This document shows, piece after piece, positions 49,001 to 60,803 of a DNA stretch of 64,000 nt (positions are counted from its first letter, which is position 1; each line of letters starts with the position of its first letter). The translations under genes were made by a program, and so were the position numbers. The notes below the pieces were generated by a model. It was not told the DNA's origin, made no database searches, and saw nothing but the letters and a program-made list of their open reading frames with translations. The DNA comes from Fusarium oxysporum f. sp. lycopersici 4287 (Eukaryota > Ascomycota > Sordariomycetes > Hypocreales > Nectriaceae), in the NCBI RefSeq assembly GCF_000149955.1, contig NC_030990.1, positions 1,364,001 through 1,428,000 of the forward strand. Direction: 5' to 3'.

Positions 49001-50570
49001 CGCTATGCGTGAGGGAGTAGCAGATGAAGGACAGCATGGAGGCGAAGATGGGGAGTGACATGCTAACGGCATTGAGTGCGTTTCGAATAGCAAGCAAGAT
49101 CTGAATGGCGTGGATTTCTTTATTTCTGAAATCACCGAGACGTTCGAGGAAAGCCTTCTCCCATCCAAAAAACTTGACAAAGCGGACTGACTGCAAGATT
49201 TCCTGGGTAAGAGACACACGTTGATCGGTAATTTGATTGATCGCTCGTCGCCGGTGAAACAAACTTCGAATAGCCTTCGTCAAGAACGGCATTCCAATAA
49301 CAAGCAAGCCGTAACCAGCCAGGGCGCTGTAGGTGATATTGACGAGCAGGAGTGCTAAGGTGAGGAGACATAAAATAGGAGACGTCCATACCATATGGAA
49401 GAGAGCAGATGCCTGATCGACACGATACGTGTCAACACTCTGCAGAGCAGTGATACGACCGTTTCCCCAGCCTGTACCATCTGACGCATCCGGCTTCGCC
49501 TTTTTGGCTTTCTTGGCCTTCTTCTTATCTTCAGCATCGTCTTTTGCACCAGGTGCGTTGCTCTGCAAAGCACCCTCAGCTTTGGCGCGGCCTGAAATGA
49601 CCAGCGACTTTTCGTAGATAAGTCCAATCAAAACTCCTCTGCTCTGACCGCCAACTGTCATGCCTCGGTAGATGTAGTGGTTCGTTCCCAGACTCTGGGT
49701 GATTTGCATCAGTGTGATGCCAAAGGCCAGCCCAATACCCTTACCAAGATGGGGCGGAGGCCCACCAGTCTTGTTCGCTACATAGGCATCGGCAGCGAAT
49801 TGAATTAGGTATCGAAGGGTGAATGGACTTATGACTTGAATGATGCTGGTGTAGAGGGCACATGCGCCTCCCGTCCAAAACTCACCCTTAAAAGTCTCGT
49901 GCATAGCCCAGAATAGGGGGTGCTTGTCACCTCTTTCAACCCGTTTCTGGAACGATGCTTTCATTTGCAGAGTCAGTGGCTCCACGGCTCTGTCCGGATT
50001 GACAGTCCAGATGTCATTCTCTTCCAGGGGTCTTCGGTAGCCAGCCTATTGATATCATCGAGTCAGCAAAAGCGTTGAAGACGGGCCGCGCCGCATATCA
50101 GAAATTGGTGGCTTGCAGATCTGCAATATAACCAGTGAGATAGAATTTGAGAAAGTGCTAAAACTCACATGCATCAACGGCCCCATCCATTGGAATGTTA
50201 ACTTGCTGAGGAAGCCAGCATCATGTTCCCTGCTCTGCACTGGCTTTTCAGGAACTGGAGGTGGCGAGCCCCAGCGGAGAGGATTCAATTTCTTATGCCA
50301 TGGCTTCTTCTGTTGAGCTTGAGTTACTGATGTTGTCGGTGTAATTGCTGAAGCTTCAGTCGCGCCAGTCTTGATTTCCTCAAGATCTGCAATCCTTGAT
50401 TCATCTTTCTCACTGATTTCATCAATTTTCTCGCTTCTTTCGGCGTCCTTTTCTCCAAGCTCCCTTATCTTGTCCTCATCTGAGTCGCTGGACTTTTCGA
50501 AATTTGTTGGAGAGAGAGAAGCTGCTTGGGTATCAGAGGGCTGAAGCTCCTTGTCCACAGGATCAGGCAT
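46045..50570 (-). CDS. ABC-C family transporter (Yor1/MRP type)
   Basis: Full-length ATP-driven exporter of the multidrug-resistance-protein subfamily. Exons 50570-50169, 50045-48406 and 48355-46045 give 1450 residues, the usual length for Yor1-like proteins without an extra N-terminal membrane domain. Order: acidic/Ser-rich cytosolic N-terminus (1-130), TMD1, NBD1, linker, TMD2, NBD2. NBD1: Walker A GSVGSGKSS (616-624), signature ISGGQ (706-710), Walker B LMDDP with Asp in place of the catalytic Glu at 731. NBD2: Walker A GRTGAGKSS (1214-1222), signature FSLGQ (1328-1332), Walker B Asp1352 plus catalytic Glu1353, H-loop His1384. This asymmetry is standard for ABC-C proteins. Lysine-rich runs sit in a TMD1 loop (KKKAKKAKKAK) and in the linker (seven Lys). 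The substrate cannot be read from sequence. Confidence 0.94.
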
Positions 50571-52541
50571 ATTTGCGTTGTATCAATCTCGTATATCCTG
50601 TGAATGTTGGATAACAGATATGGGTTGTGGAATAGCTCTAAGGCTAGCCACTAAATCCTATATCGAATGATACCCAGAGACAGTCTCACAAGCAATATCA
50701 ACTTTGTACAAGGCCGTCGTGAGACCAATGACACTATGAGGAGTGAAAGGCGACGGAATTGAGCCGGAAACAATAGACTTTCGTCTCTGAGATCGCAATA
50801 CAACCTCGCAATGGGTTGCCAAGAAACAAAAACGATCGATGGACGGCCCACAGGTCGATCTTGGCGTGATGAAATGAGAAAAGACACAAGAGATAGATGG
50901 GAATTTAAGACGAAGGGAAAGGAAATAAAGGCGAATTAGAAAAGTAATAGAATCTCGTCAAAATGACAGTAGCAAGTAGATTCCGTCTACAGGGGGGTGT
51001 GAGTGGGTTGGGTGTGGCTGCATCGGCTGTATGGTCGATGAAGAGAGCAAACAAAGGACCCAATGGATTACAAAGCACTGTAAAATCATCCCTTTACTAG
51101 AGACCTTTTGAACCGACTCTCAACAGATTCGGATTACGGCAATAAACCTGGGTGCCTGCCACGCGGAGATAGCGCCAAGGGGGCCGGTGCCTGTGACGTG
51201 AAGGATGGATTCGTTACAGTTTCGATGACGGCTATGAGAGTCTCATGATGGAATAACAAGCAATGAGTCACCGGATTGACTCTGACAACTCTGTAAATGG
51301 CGGTTGTAACAACAGAGAAGACACAAAGCGATTGAATGGAAACAGAGACCTGGGCCGAAAGTGGCTCGGTTCGTCGAGAATAACATCATGATGGATGCTC
51401 TTCGGCTCGGCCTCTCGCTCTGGAACTCGTGCAGTTTCCGCGTATACTAGGTAAGCTCTGACCAGCAAAACATCCTTTTAGGATCTTTGAACGAAAACGA
51501 AGTACCTCTCATTAGCCAGTTTTTGCCAAGGGGTGTGGGCGTGGGTGTGGAGATCCCGCGCGGAACCACCTCCTCCACTATTTGCACTAGAAGCCATTCC
51601 TCGAACTCCAGGAGGCACCATACATCTGCGTTTTATAGATTTTAGGACGTGTCATTGTGCCAAGTTACCTGGATTGGCAACTGTTGCTGGGAGATGTTGC
51701 CAGTTCAGCCCGTTTAAACGGGCGTAATACGCATCGTACAAGCTGAGGTTGTCGAGCACTGACGGTTGAACAAGTCGAATGCTACAAGCTGAATTCTTCG
51801 ACTTTGGTTGCTCAGCGCGGTCGATGAATGGTAAACACGTTGTGACTGTACCCAAAACCATGGCTAGAATCTAGACCAACTCATTCGAGATGAGTTGATA
51901 ACCGACTTAGGACCAGAGTCTTTGGGGAGTCTGGGCAGTCACTCAGCATAACCACCTTGTCATGCCATGCACAACATAACGGCTCTTTGGTCTGGTGACC
52001 TCGAATCCGAGGTATGGTAGCTCAGCATTTGCCTTGTCCTGCTTCCATGACGAAGCCTATGTCTCCATGCCCAAAAGACCTTACCGCTTCCCCGCCCATG
52101 CATCTCTTAGTAGCCGGACTACTGCATTGCATCGTGTAAGCGAGGAGGAACATAAAGATCCGATAGACTCGTCGTCAAATAGTGTTCTTGCATGAAAGCT
52201 CGGCTCCGATTCGGCGGACTCAGTTATGTGTAGGACGGAGTTAGTCGGCAGGGACTTAAGCACCACTTTGGCGCTTACATAACACAAGCTCCAATGTCGG
52301 CCCCGCAATTGAAAGCCGTCCCGATGGATTGGGAGAATTTCAGCAAAGTCTGGATGCAATGAGACTGCATTACTGCAAGGCTGAATTGAGCTTTCGTCAT
52401 CCAAAACCCAACTCCGATATTCCGCAAAGATTGAGCTGACGACTTCCGGTGAATAGGCATATTCACCCACGCGGGAGCTGAATAAAGCAAAGCCTTCACA
52501 CCCTTCACCGCAAGCTCACCTAAGCACCTAAATCGAGGGTT
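50571..52541. other. Divergent intergenic region ABC transporter / CSL4
   Basis: About 2 kb. The left part should hold the ABC promoter and leader. A 129-codon frame at 52470-52081 on the minus strand has no recognisable motif and is not called as a gene. Confidence 0.45.
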
Positions 52542-53222
52542 ATGGCTGTCGACGACATTCCCTCCGTTGCCCTGCCCGGCAATGTCCTAGGCCCGGTCAC
52601 CAAATTTGCGCCCGGGGCCGGTACACATGTTTACGAAGGCAATGTTGTTTCTTCTCTGCTTGGCCGAGTCACCGTGACACCCCCGACAAAGAACCCCGGC
52701 CCTCAAAAGCGTCTCAACAAGATCACTGCACCTACGACAGAGGAGCTTGCTACTATTTCCGTTTCCCGACATGGCCGCAAGCGCGAGATACTGCCCGACG
52801 TCGAGAATATTGTCCTCGCGCGTGTCCTGCGCCTGATGCCAAAGCAAGCCATTGTGGTGATTCAGCAAGTTGGCGACACAGTTTTGCAGACAGAGTGGCA
52901 GGGTGTGATCAGAGTGCAAGACGTGAGGGCAACAGAAAAGGATAAGGTTAAGATTTACGAGTCCTTTAAGCCTGGCGACATCGTCCGCGCGCAAGTGGTG
53001 AGTTTCCCTACTCCTTCGTATAGGGTGGTGGTGTTGACATATTCGTGCTAGATTTCTCTCGGAGACCAGGCCAACTACTACCTATCGACGGCTTCAAACG
53101 AGCTGGGCGTTGTTATGGCTACGAGTGAGGCGGGTAATGATATGGTCCCTATCAGTTGGAAAGAATACAGAGATCCCGAAACAGGCATTTGCGAGCCTCG
53201 AAAGGTTGCAAAGCCAAGCTGA
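52542..53222 (+). CDS. CSL4: Exosome complex subunit Csl4
   Basis: Cap subunit of the RNA exosome with an S1 RNA-binding domain. Exons 52542-52997 and 53052-53222 give 208 residues. The N-terminal domain ([35 protein letters not shown]) is the Csl4/EXOSC1 opening. It leads to the S1 barrel: [54 protein letters not shown], then across the intron [23 protein letters not shown]. The family's C-terminal zinc-ribbon-like stretch is present only in reduced form ([22 protein letters not shown]). Confidence 0.95.
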
Positions 53223-54296
53223 GCTTGCAGTTTTGTTTGAGAGCTGCCCTGATACAACAAGGACACCCGACATCGCTTGTCTCAGAATAATCTGGCTAGG
53301 AGACCTGTCCGCCGTGGAACAAGAGCACACACAAACTCTATATTCTACAGGAAACAAGGCACTCGTTCGTCATTATAGCCACAGGATTCCATTCATACTA
53401 TGGCTTTCAGTCGTCATCTCATGACGCGAGGCTTCTCGCATAAATGCCAATTCGTCTGGCTGAACTCGTTGCTCAAATCCGATAAAACAGACGGGACTCG
53501 AAGAAGAATCCACAATGACGAGAATTGAGCCCAGGACCGCCGGACGATAATGAGTTGGGCCTGCCCTAGAATCAACTTAGAAACTTGATCCAAAGCTCAT
53601 ACCACCTGAGAAGCGCGTTCCCAGAGTTATTGCATGCGATGTAACATGATTAGATATGGTGACGTGACGTGACCCTGTTTATTCATTCCAACAGCAATTT
53701 GTTACGAGATTGAGTCATGCAATGTCGTTTGTTGTTCTTTGACACTTGATTGTCTATGTCTTTGCTCCATTAGTGGAACAAATGACTACCTAAACAAAGC
53801 AGATAGGTAAATCAACTGCCTGGTCTTGGTACGTGAAGAAATCAACGTAAATAACATCAACTCGCAATGTCTCGATTAACTACTGTAACATGCGTTGGGA
53901 TACAAGAAACGCCATTTGTTTCGTAGTCTAAAATACCCTGCCACGACTGGACCCTGATCACCACGACACGCGCCACTGAAATCGCCTGCTCAGCCGCCCA
54001 AGCGCCTCCCCGCCCCTCATGCTATCGCGTGTCCAAGGCGCCAAAGCCACTGCCCGCATTCGGTTCAGCGACAAAAATAGGGACACTTGAGCTGACTATC
54101 CCTGTATTCATTGAAACCTTTCTTTTTGAAACAACACCCACGACTTTTATATTCATCCCTTGGTGGTAATAATTGCTTCGCTGGCATATTCTCAGTGATT
54201 GTATGGCTTATTGCAACTATAAACCTCTCCTAACGTCCGCCTTGCATCTTCAGTAACCGCCGACGGCTCACATACAACATCATATGTGCGCCGGCC
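53223..54296. promoter_or_regulatory. Intergenic region upstream of SEC2-like gene
   Basis: About 1.07 kb. The first about 200 bp are probably CSL4 3' UTR and the rest promoter of the next gene. No gene is supported. Confidence 0.45.
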
Positions 54297-55283
54297 ATGT
54301 CAACGACAATGGTCATGACAATGGCAGCGCCCACTCTCTCTGCTGATTCTACGCCGTGCTGCCCGGGCTGTGGCTACTCATTACCTCTCGATCACAGCCA
54401 AGTTCAACTACTTGAGGCCCAGGCCCGTATCGAAGACCTCGAAAACCAGGTCCGTCTTCTCAATGAGAAGGCCACTGCCGCCGTCGATCGCTGGGCCGAT
54501 TACGAAGATGAACTTGCCAATTTGCGCGCTCAGCTACCCTCATCTCCAACTCAGAAGCAACTTCCTGCGACGCCTACAAACCCTCGCATGTCATTCCTAC
54601 AAAGCGGCACCAGTCGGCTATCATCTTTCCTCTCCCCGCGCAAGTCACACGAACTTCCCCATATCGACACCAACCCCTCCCGACCTTCCAACCAGCGTTC
54701 CATAAGCAGCCAATCGCACCGCCCACAACAATTGCAACCCCCGCCATCTCCATCAGCCGAAGATCTTCTGGAGGCGCTCAATCGAGAACAATGCTTGCGC
54801 AAGGAAGCCGAAGGCAAGGTTGCAGCTACCAGCCAGGAGGTTGAGGAGCTTAGCGCTGCCCTCTTCGAGCAGGCAAATGAAATGGTCGCCGAAGAGAGGC
54901 GGGCACGAGCAAAGCTAGAACAGCGCGTGGATGAGCTGGAGCGACGAGATCAAGAGAAACGAAGACGTCTGGATAAACTAGAAGGCGCCATGACGAGGAT
55001 CGAAAGAGTAAGATTACTACTGGCAGAGGCGGAAGAGGATGTCGAGTCAAGCAAAAAGACTGTCAAAGAGATCGAGGAGCTAGAAAGGCAGCAGGAAGAG
55101 GAAGAACGAAAAGAAAAGGAGCAATCAAAGCCGAAACAGCCTCAGTATGACAACCGTGATTCGGTTTACAGCGTATCTGTTGATGAGCATCCGGAAAGAC
55201 GGTCTCTGGAAGGGCACAGTAACAAAGAACAGCTGAATGATAATATCGGAGGAGAAAGGGCTACAATGACCTCCCGAGCTTAG
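54297..55283 (+). CDS. Sec2-type Rab GDP/GTP exchange factor domain protein
   Basis: Coiled-coil protein resembling the Sec2/Rabin8 exchange domain that activates Sec4/Rab8 in polarised secretion. Single exon, 328 residues. An N-terminal CCPGCGYSLP pair of cysteines is followed by a first short coiled coil (VQLLEAQARIEDLENQVRLL). A Ser/Pro-rich linker (about residues 80-155) leads to a long coiled coil (about 157-285) with the Sec2 pattern LNREQCLRKEAEGKV, EELSAALFEQANEMVAEER and LEQRVDELERRDQEKRRRLD. The C-terminus is short and polar; the long C-terminal half of yeast Sec2 is missing, as in other filamentous fungal versions I know of. Convergent with the CSI2-like gene. Confidence 0.82.
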   Translation: MSTTMVMTMAAPTLSADSTPCCPGCGYSLPLDHSQVQLLEAQARIEDLENQVRLLNEKATAAVDRWADYEDELANLRAQLPSSPTQKQLPATPTNPRMSFLQSGTSRLSSFLSPRKSHELPHIDTNPSRPSNQRSISSQSHRPQQLQPPPSPSAEDLLEALNREQCLRKEAEGKVAATSQEVEELSAALFEQANEMVAEERRARAKLEQRVDELERRDQEKRRRLDKLEGAMTRIERVRLLLAEAEEDVESSKKTVKEIEELERQQEEEERKEKEQSKPKQPQYDNRDSVYSVSVDEHPERRSLEGHSNKEQLNDNIGGERATMTSRA

Positions 55284-56343
55284 ATTGTTTATGCCCCTTG
55301 GTTGGCCAAGGCGCAGGCAGGGCAGGATTCGAGGATGAAATACCTTATTAATGCATAATGAAGAACGATACATCTTGTGGGACCAACAGCCATGGAGCAT
55401 GGAGTCGGCTAAAGCGGAATATTAGGAATGGGGCGTTACGTGGTACGGGGCGAAGAATGCAATAGAGTGTACGATGATGAGCATATAATAGTATGAACGG
55501 TCTACCTTTAACATACAACATACGGCGTAATATGAGTGCAGTCAGTTCATAGTCATGGCGCTCCTTACCTGTAGCCTCTCCCTGTGAAATACAGGAGTGA
55601 TTTATCACATAAAGCTATGTTATATTGGCAACTACTGATTTTGATTGCAATATGTCTAACTTCGCTCAGTCGTGAGAGCAAACCTGTATAGGTAGATGTT
55701 TAACGATGGGACAAACGTGTTCTCGTAAAAAGGAAACATCGCACTTGTTCAACGTTGCTCTTTCATACCGTAACTTCTAGAATTACCACGATTGGTGTAC
55801 CGTCACCTATCAAATTCATGGTAATCTCCCAGGTTTGGTTGCCATTAGTCACAGAATCAAACTCGGTTGGCTCGAAGACAGATGGAGATGAATATGTCAT
55901 GTTGAAGAGGATTATGTACTAAGAAAGCCAGAAGCTATTTCTGGAGTATGGATCAAAACCGTTAACTCCCCCAAGTTATCCAAACATAGAGTAGAACTTT
56001 GGTGTTCTGACAGTGGACGGGGTCAGGGCTCGAAGCTACGCCATTGCTTACAGCCATGCTGAACTATTCCATCGTCGACAATAACCCAAAACTCTACTCG
56101 TAACCCCCACGTACACATTACCGAGGATCATTACACCTGTGTCCTCTCATGACTGAGTATCGAATTATCCGCAAACCATATCCCGATGAGAAAAATGCCA
56201 TTCTCTTGACGCCGCTGTTGCAAAATGATTCGAAGGTGACGCCCCTCCTGTAACACCAAATGTTTTCTCTGGTAACAAGGACGATTAAGCATGATATCGC
56301 TCGCATGTAAAGTTTTCCATGATAGAAGTCGCTTGATACCGGT
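55284..56343. other. Convergent intergenic region with a small open frame
   Basis: About 1.06 kb between two stops. It contains one 45-codon minus-strand frame with protein-like character (listed separately). Otherwise nothing is supported. Confidence 0.45.
55763..55900 (-). CDS. Possible small protein, unrecognised (45 aa)
   Basis: I do not recognise this. An ATG-started 45-codon frame encodes MTYSSPSVFEPTEFDS..., then alternating polar/hydrophobic residues ending IVVILEVTV. It looks like two beta strands around a GDGTP turn. The end (ACG then GTATGA) could instead be a splice donor, with a CTATACAG acceptor near 55677-55684 adding a few residues. No homology evidence is available, so it may be chance. 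Confidence 0.2.
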   Translation of the reverse strand: MTYSSPSVFEPTEFDSVTNGNQTWEITMNLIGDGTPIVVILEVTV

Positions 56344-57522
56344 TTAGATTCGGTTGTGCGCGCCAGGGGAGCCACTGCCATACGATGAGCGCCTGGCAGT
56401 CGAAGCAGGCATATGTGGAGGCGGCAGACTCGAAGGATCGTCAGCGAGAAGATCTTCAAGGAACGCACTAGGGGCGCGTTGACTTGGTGGTCGATTGAGA
56501 TTGAGGGTCGAGTTGCTGATGTCCCTTCGGCCTTGGAATGAAGGTGACTCTGGAGGACTTGGATTTAAGGTATGTCGTGAAGGAGTGCCAAAGTGACCGC
56601 GAGAATCAGGGCGTAAGTTGGTCATGCTGATGTTATTATCATGCTGGCCACCGGGAGAGCTGGTGCCAGCCGCATAAAAGCCAGATGGCAAAAATGCAGA
56701 GCCACGATTGCCAGTCCCATTGCCTGATGCTGCGGCAGTTGGGGAGAAAAACAGATTGGAGGCGCTAGGGGTTGACGACAGAACAGGTCCACGGGTGGTT
56801 CGTCGCACGCCGCGACCAGCAGAGAGAGACATTGTCGATCCGGTATCAGTGTATTTGTAGAAGGGCGCAGGGGGCGCAGGAAAGCCTGTCTTTGCGTTCT
56901 CGTCATGTTGGGCCTTGGCTGCTCGCTCAACAGACCGATGAAGGAGGATGCCAACGATAAGACGCCAGAGTAGGATGGCGAGCCCAAGAGCGCCAAGGAT
57001 AGCCCCAACTGCAATAAATACGGTTCCGTCAGGGGCACTCGAGTGCCGCATGAAAGGAGCGTTGTTAGTAGGGGGAACAGAAGGAGCTGGATAAGTAGGA
57101 ATTGGCTTGTATCTTGTCAAGGTAGGCATAGCTTCTTCCGTGCCAGAAGAGGCGATGGATGTGATTGTGGACTGAATGTCTTTGGTTTTGGTTGGACCCT
57201 CTCCTGTTGCAGTACTGGCCTGATCCTCTTTCGCAGTAGACTTGGACTTTTCTTTTTCCTCCGTTTTCGAAGGCTGCTCGTCTTTCGTTGACGCAGGCTT
57301 CGCGTTATCTTTCGTCTCAGTACTAGCTGGCTCAGCAGCTGTATTGGTGGGTTTATTGGCATCGCTATTCTTCGAATCGGTCGCCTCAGGAACAGCAGAT
57401 GGGTCATTATTCTTGGGGTCATCCTTGGTATCTTGGGCCATAGCCAGGCCACCATACAGTGAAACGGAGGCAAACACCGAGACCAAAAGGTCCGGTCTCG
57501 GTAGGTAGTTGATCGGTCTCAT
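56344..57522 (-). CDS. CSI2-like single-pass membrane protein
   Basis: Fungal type I membrane protein; the yeast relative Csi2 is linked to chitin synthesis and the cell surface. Single exon, 392 residues. The N-terminus has a hydrophobic signal-like segment (LLVSVFASVSLYGGLAMA), followed by an extracellular Lys/Thr/Ser/Glu-rich mucin-like region. PSVPPTNNAPFMRHSSAPDGTVF then leads into one membrane helix (FIAVGAILGALGLAILLWRLIVGILL, about residues 169-194) and LHRSVERAAK. This motif arrangement around the helix is the basis for the CSI2 assignment. The cytosolic tail is Ser/Gly/Pro-rich and unstructured. Confidence 0.72.
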   Translation of the reverse strand: MRPINYLPRPDLLVSVFASVSLYGGLAMAQDTKDDPKNNDPSAVPEATDSKNSDANKPTNTAAEPASTETKDNAKPASTKDEQPSKTEEKEKSKSTAKEDQASTATGEGPTKTKDIQSTITSIASSGTEEAMPTLTRYKPIPTYPAPSVPPTNNAPFMRHSSAPDGTVFIAVGAILGALGLAILLWRLIVGILLHRSVERAAKAQHDENAKTGFPAPPAPFYKYTDTGSTMSLSAGRGVRRTTRGPVLSSTPSASNLFFSPTAAASGNGTGNRGSAFLPSGFYAAGTSSPGGQHDNNISMTNLRPDSRGHFGTPSRHTLNPSPPESPSFQGRRDISNSTLNLNRPPSQRAPSAFLEDLLADDPSSLPPPHMPASTARRSSYGSGSPGAHNRI

Positions 57523-59415
57523 GCTGAACTAGTCGTTTCAAACGGCTATCTCTAAGAATGGTTCTCCAAACAAAATACGTCCTTGAAATCGATGTCAAGT
57601 ATTGTTGGAGAAGGATCTCTCGTGAGACAGGCGTTGGGAAAAACCGAATGATTGTGTGAAATTTCGTTTTGAGATCGATCAAGGGCGGGTGAGATAAGTT
57701 GCGTATATCGAGGATGCTTAGGAATGTCAAAGGGGGAGGTCGAGCCTTGATTTAGCAGATGTATGCTCCCGTTATGAAATAGCGCCTAGAAAAACAGGCG
57801 TGTTTTCTTCGAGAACCTGGAAGTAGGAGGCGACTTATTGCTCGATAGTTATGAGTACGTCTGAAGGGATATACCGCGTCCTGTCCTGGCAAGGGGGGCG
57901 CGGAGTGAAGATAGCAAGCGAGAGATGGGTAATTAGTGAAGCGGCGGTTATCTGTGCCGGCCTCCCGTAACTCGAACGAAAGAATACAACAAGCACTAAG
58001 AAAGAAATAAAGAATGTAATAACTGCATAGGTGAGCGAGCGAGTGGGCGAGACGCACTACCAAAAATCGCGTTAGCAATTGTATGATAGAGTGAAGATCG
58101 GGTTGAAGCGATGGGATGGGGAAGGGACTGAAAAGACGGGGTCGCACGACAGAGGCAGAAGCGGGCAGGGACTGGGGCTTGCTGCACCTTCCTAATGCCT
58201 GCCTGTCAATGCGTGGGCCAGGTGTTTGCGAAGGGCAGGCCAGTAAAAAGGAGAATGGTGCACCTGATGTTTAAGATCGAATAGGTCTAGACCAGGTGTT
58301 GTTGGGAGGATCTCATTCGCCCATGTTCAATAGCGTCTGTCTGAAAAACATTAGCAACACTGCAAATATCAGGAGAACCGCGGTCTTTATTAATAGAGGC
58401 TAATGCGGCAATTGTTTTGAGTGTCCAGCGGCTATTAACACTCTAGATTCATTTAGTGGCAGACACGGCTCGCCACGCTTGTATGGTGGTCAGCTTTGAA
58501 TCCCCAGCGGCTGGCTGTTTTGGCCCACGAACCTCGATGGCTCTTAGTGTTGTGCCTGAGAGCCTAGTCTAATGGTTGCTCCAAAGCATGGTGTGTACAT
58601 GCAAGTAAATGCATGACAGGTACCCAGCATCTCTCGTTGTCCGGCTATGAACGTAACAGGCACGATTGATTGTCAATATCCTGTTACATTTGACGAATAC
58701 TTAGGTGTATGCCTGATTCGCGACGGTTGGGCATCGTTAGAGTGGCTTCCTGTCACTACCCTTTCTTGATGCGTTATCTTGCAGATAGAGATGCTGTATC
58801 CGAACCGTTAGACACCGTTGAAACGGCATACAAAGTGAAATGTTTCAACGGCGAGAATGCTGCTCCCTACAATATTTATTTGAATAGAGTTTGGCTGTCA
58901 TCAATATCATGTGCGCCACAACATCATATTTCGGTCCCTTACATATGCCCTGAGTATCTACAAGACCCTGTGTACATAACCCAAGGTGATACTCGTCACT
59001 ATCCGCAGCTCAACTCCATTGTTTTCAGGGTCCTGCGTGAGCGGAGTGAGCATCGCACCGACCAGCGGGGTAATCAATGTGACATGGCTCTCTACAACGG
59101 GGATCTTTTGCGTCTCCGCGAGTGGATTCTTGTGTTTTGCAGTTTATGACACCCAGCCACGCGGATGTCTCCACGACCACGACCCACTTCACGAAGTCGC
59201 ACTTCCAGGTTGTGTGGGTCTGCTCAGTGATAGATCACGTGATCTTCACTGGCGCTAAAGCAAGGCCGGTCCCGTCCACGCGTGAGCCTCGTCATTGTCA
59301 GCCTCCAGTCCCAAGCATCGTCAACACTATCATTCGCCAACGATCAGCGATCCTGCAACATCAGACACCTTTACTACAAGAATCAAGCCTCTCGCAACGC
59401 ACATAATCTCTAGCC
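57523..59415. other. Divergent intergenic region CSI2-like / VPS68
   Basis: About 1.9 kb holding promoters of both genes. A 146-codon frame at 58709-59149 has no recognisable motif and is not called. Confidence 0.45.
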
Positions 59416-60124
59416 ATGGAGGAAGAGCGCCTTTGGAAGTTTCGACGGCCTGAGTGGCTTAACACGGTTTGGGCCCGAAATGCTGGTGTCTACAGCGCCG
59501 GAGCTATTGTACGTTGAACCTATAAAAGTGTCCCCTGCTTGAGTATTTGGCGTTTCTTCTTCATTGCATGGCTCTCTCAATGCATCATGCGCGACTTCAT
59601 GCGCCCGCTTTGTCAATAGTTTTGGTACTCACCACCTGGTGCGCTTTAGTTCTCCATCGCCTTTTACATCATGCTCGATTCCGCAGTTTGGTCCAAGTCA
59701 TCACGCAACGGCTCCGATATCCATGTCAAGTTTGTTGACTGGCTGCCCTTTATTTTCTCTAGCTTGGGCATGCTTATCATCAATTCAGTCGAAAAGCAAC
59801 GCTTAAGCGCCGATTCCTTCAGCTACAGTGGAAATGGGGTAGCGTGGAAGGCTCGCGTGGTCCTGTTCTTAGGTTTTGCTGCTCTCGCTGGTGGAATGGC
59901 TGGTGGTGTCACCGTTTTTGTTCTCAAGTTTGTTGTGCCCAGCGTCGCTATGCCTGCTCTGGGTATGGGAATTGAGAATGTGCTCAGTAACGCTCTTGTT
60001 GGCGTTAGGTAAGAAGAATCTTACCCCAGGAAATCGATTGTTTTCACTAATTCCGCACAGCTCCGTCGTCCTTTGGATCAGCCAGAACATGGAAGACGAG
60101 TACTCTTACAACCTCTCCCTGTAG
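59416..60124 (+). CDS. VPS68: Vacuolar protein sorting protein Vps68 (TMEM50/UPF0220 family)
   Basis: Small polytopic endosomal membrane protein; in yeast Vps68 acts with Vps55 in late endosome-to-vacuole traffic. Exons 59416-59508, 59650-60008 and 60061-60124 give 171 residues. Family motifs are clear: MEEERLWKFRRPEWL, FSIAFYIMLDSAVWSKS, HVKFVDWLPFIFSSLGMLIINSVEKQRL, GNGVAWKARVVLFLGFAALAGGMAGG, and the last helix ending VVLWISQNMEDEYSYNLSL. Four membrane helices are visible. All splices are in phase. Confidence 0.95.
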
Positions 60125-60803
60125 GAACACCGCAAACCGACCGGAAGAAACTTTCGAATTCGGATGATGCTGGGGCGTATTGATGGGTTAGGCTGCATTC
60201 TTGGAGATGAAGACAAGCTGTACGATTAAGAGACAGAGCTTACAGCATATTACACCAATGGCACATGGTCGCCCTACTGATGTTCCACATCTAGGAGCAC
60301 ATGGCAAATAGTACTGGCGACAACATACCTGAACACAACTCGACTATCATCGGTACATGTCGAGTATATACCTTTTTCTGAAATAAGCATGGTTCAGAGT
60401 TAACGTTTGTAAGGACGGAGTTAGGGGGGCTATTACACGTTGAATGCAATCCTGACTTTTGAGCTTGGAGGCAGCGGGTGTCCAGAAGCATGAGACTACG
60501 TGAATTTGAGCAGATACCCAAAGTGAGGAGCTTATTAATTGCCTACTCGGTAGTCGTGCGAGTGATACTGAGCTCTTTGCATGCTTGTTGGAGGTAGGCA
60601 CAAATGTTTGTGCAATTGCCCTGGCCAGATAGGCTGAAGCAGCTAAGATGACTAGACGAAGACACCCCGGGACACCCCACAGAAAGTCAACAGAAGGTGA
60701 CATAACATCTGACTTTACATAACCAATTTTTGATCACCTTCAACTTCTTGGATAGTTACATTTCTTTCATATCACAACGGCCAACAAAATTGAAGATTTC
60801 GCG
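60125..60803. promoter_or_regulatory. Intergenic region
   Basis: About 680 bp, presumably VPS68 3' UTR and the promoter of the next gene. No gene is supported. Confidence 0.45.

Noticed and set aside
52081..52470. 129-codon minus-strand frame upstream of CSL4
   Set aside because: No homology signal and it lies only 72 bp from the CSL4 start; more likely promoter DNA. Transcript data could reverse this.
58709..59149. 146-codon plus-strand frame
   Set aside because: No motif, no splice context, lies in a divergent promoter region.
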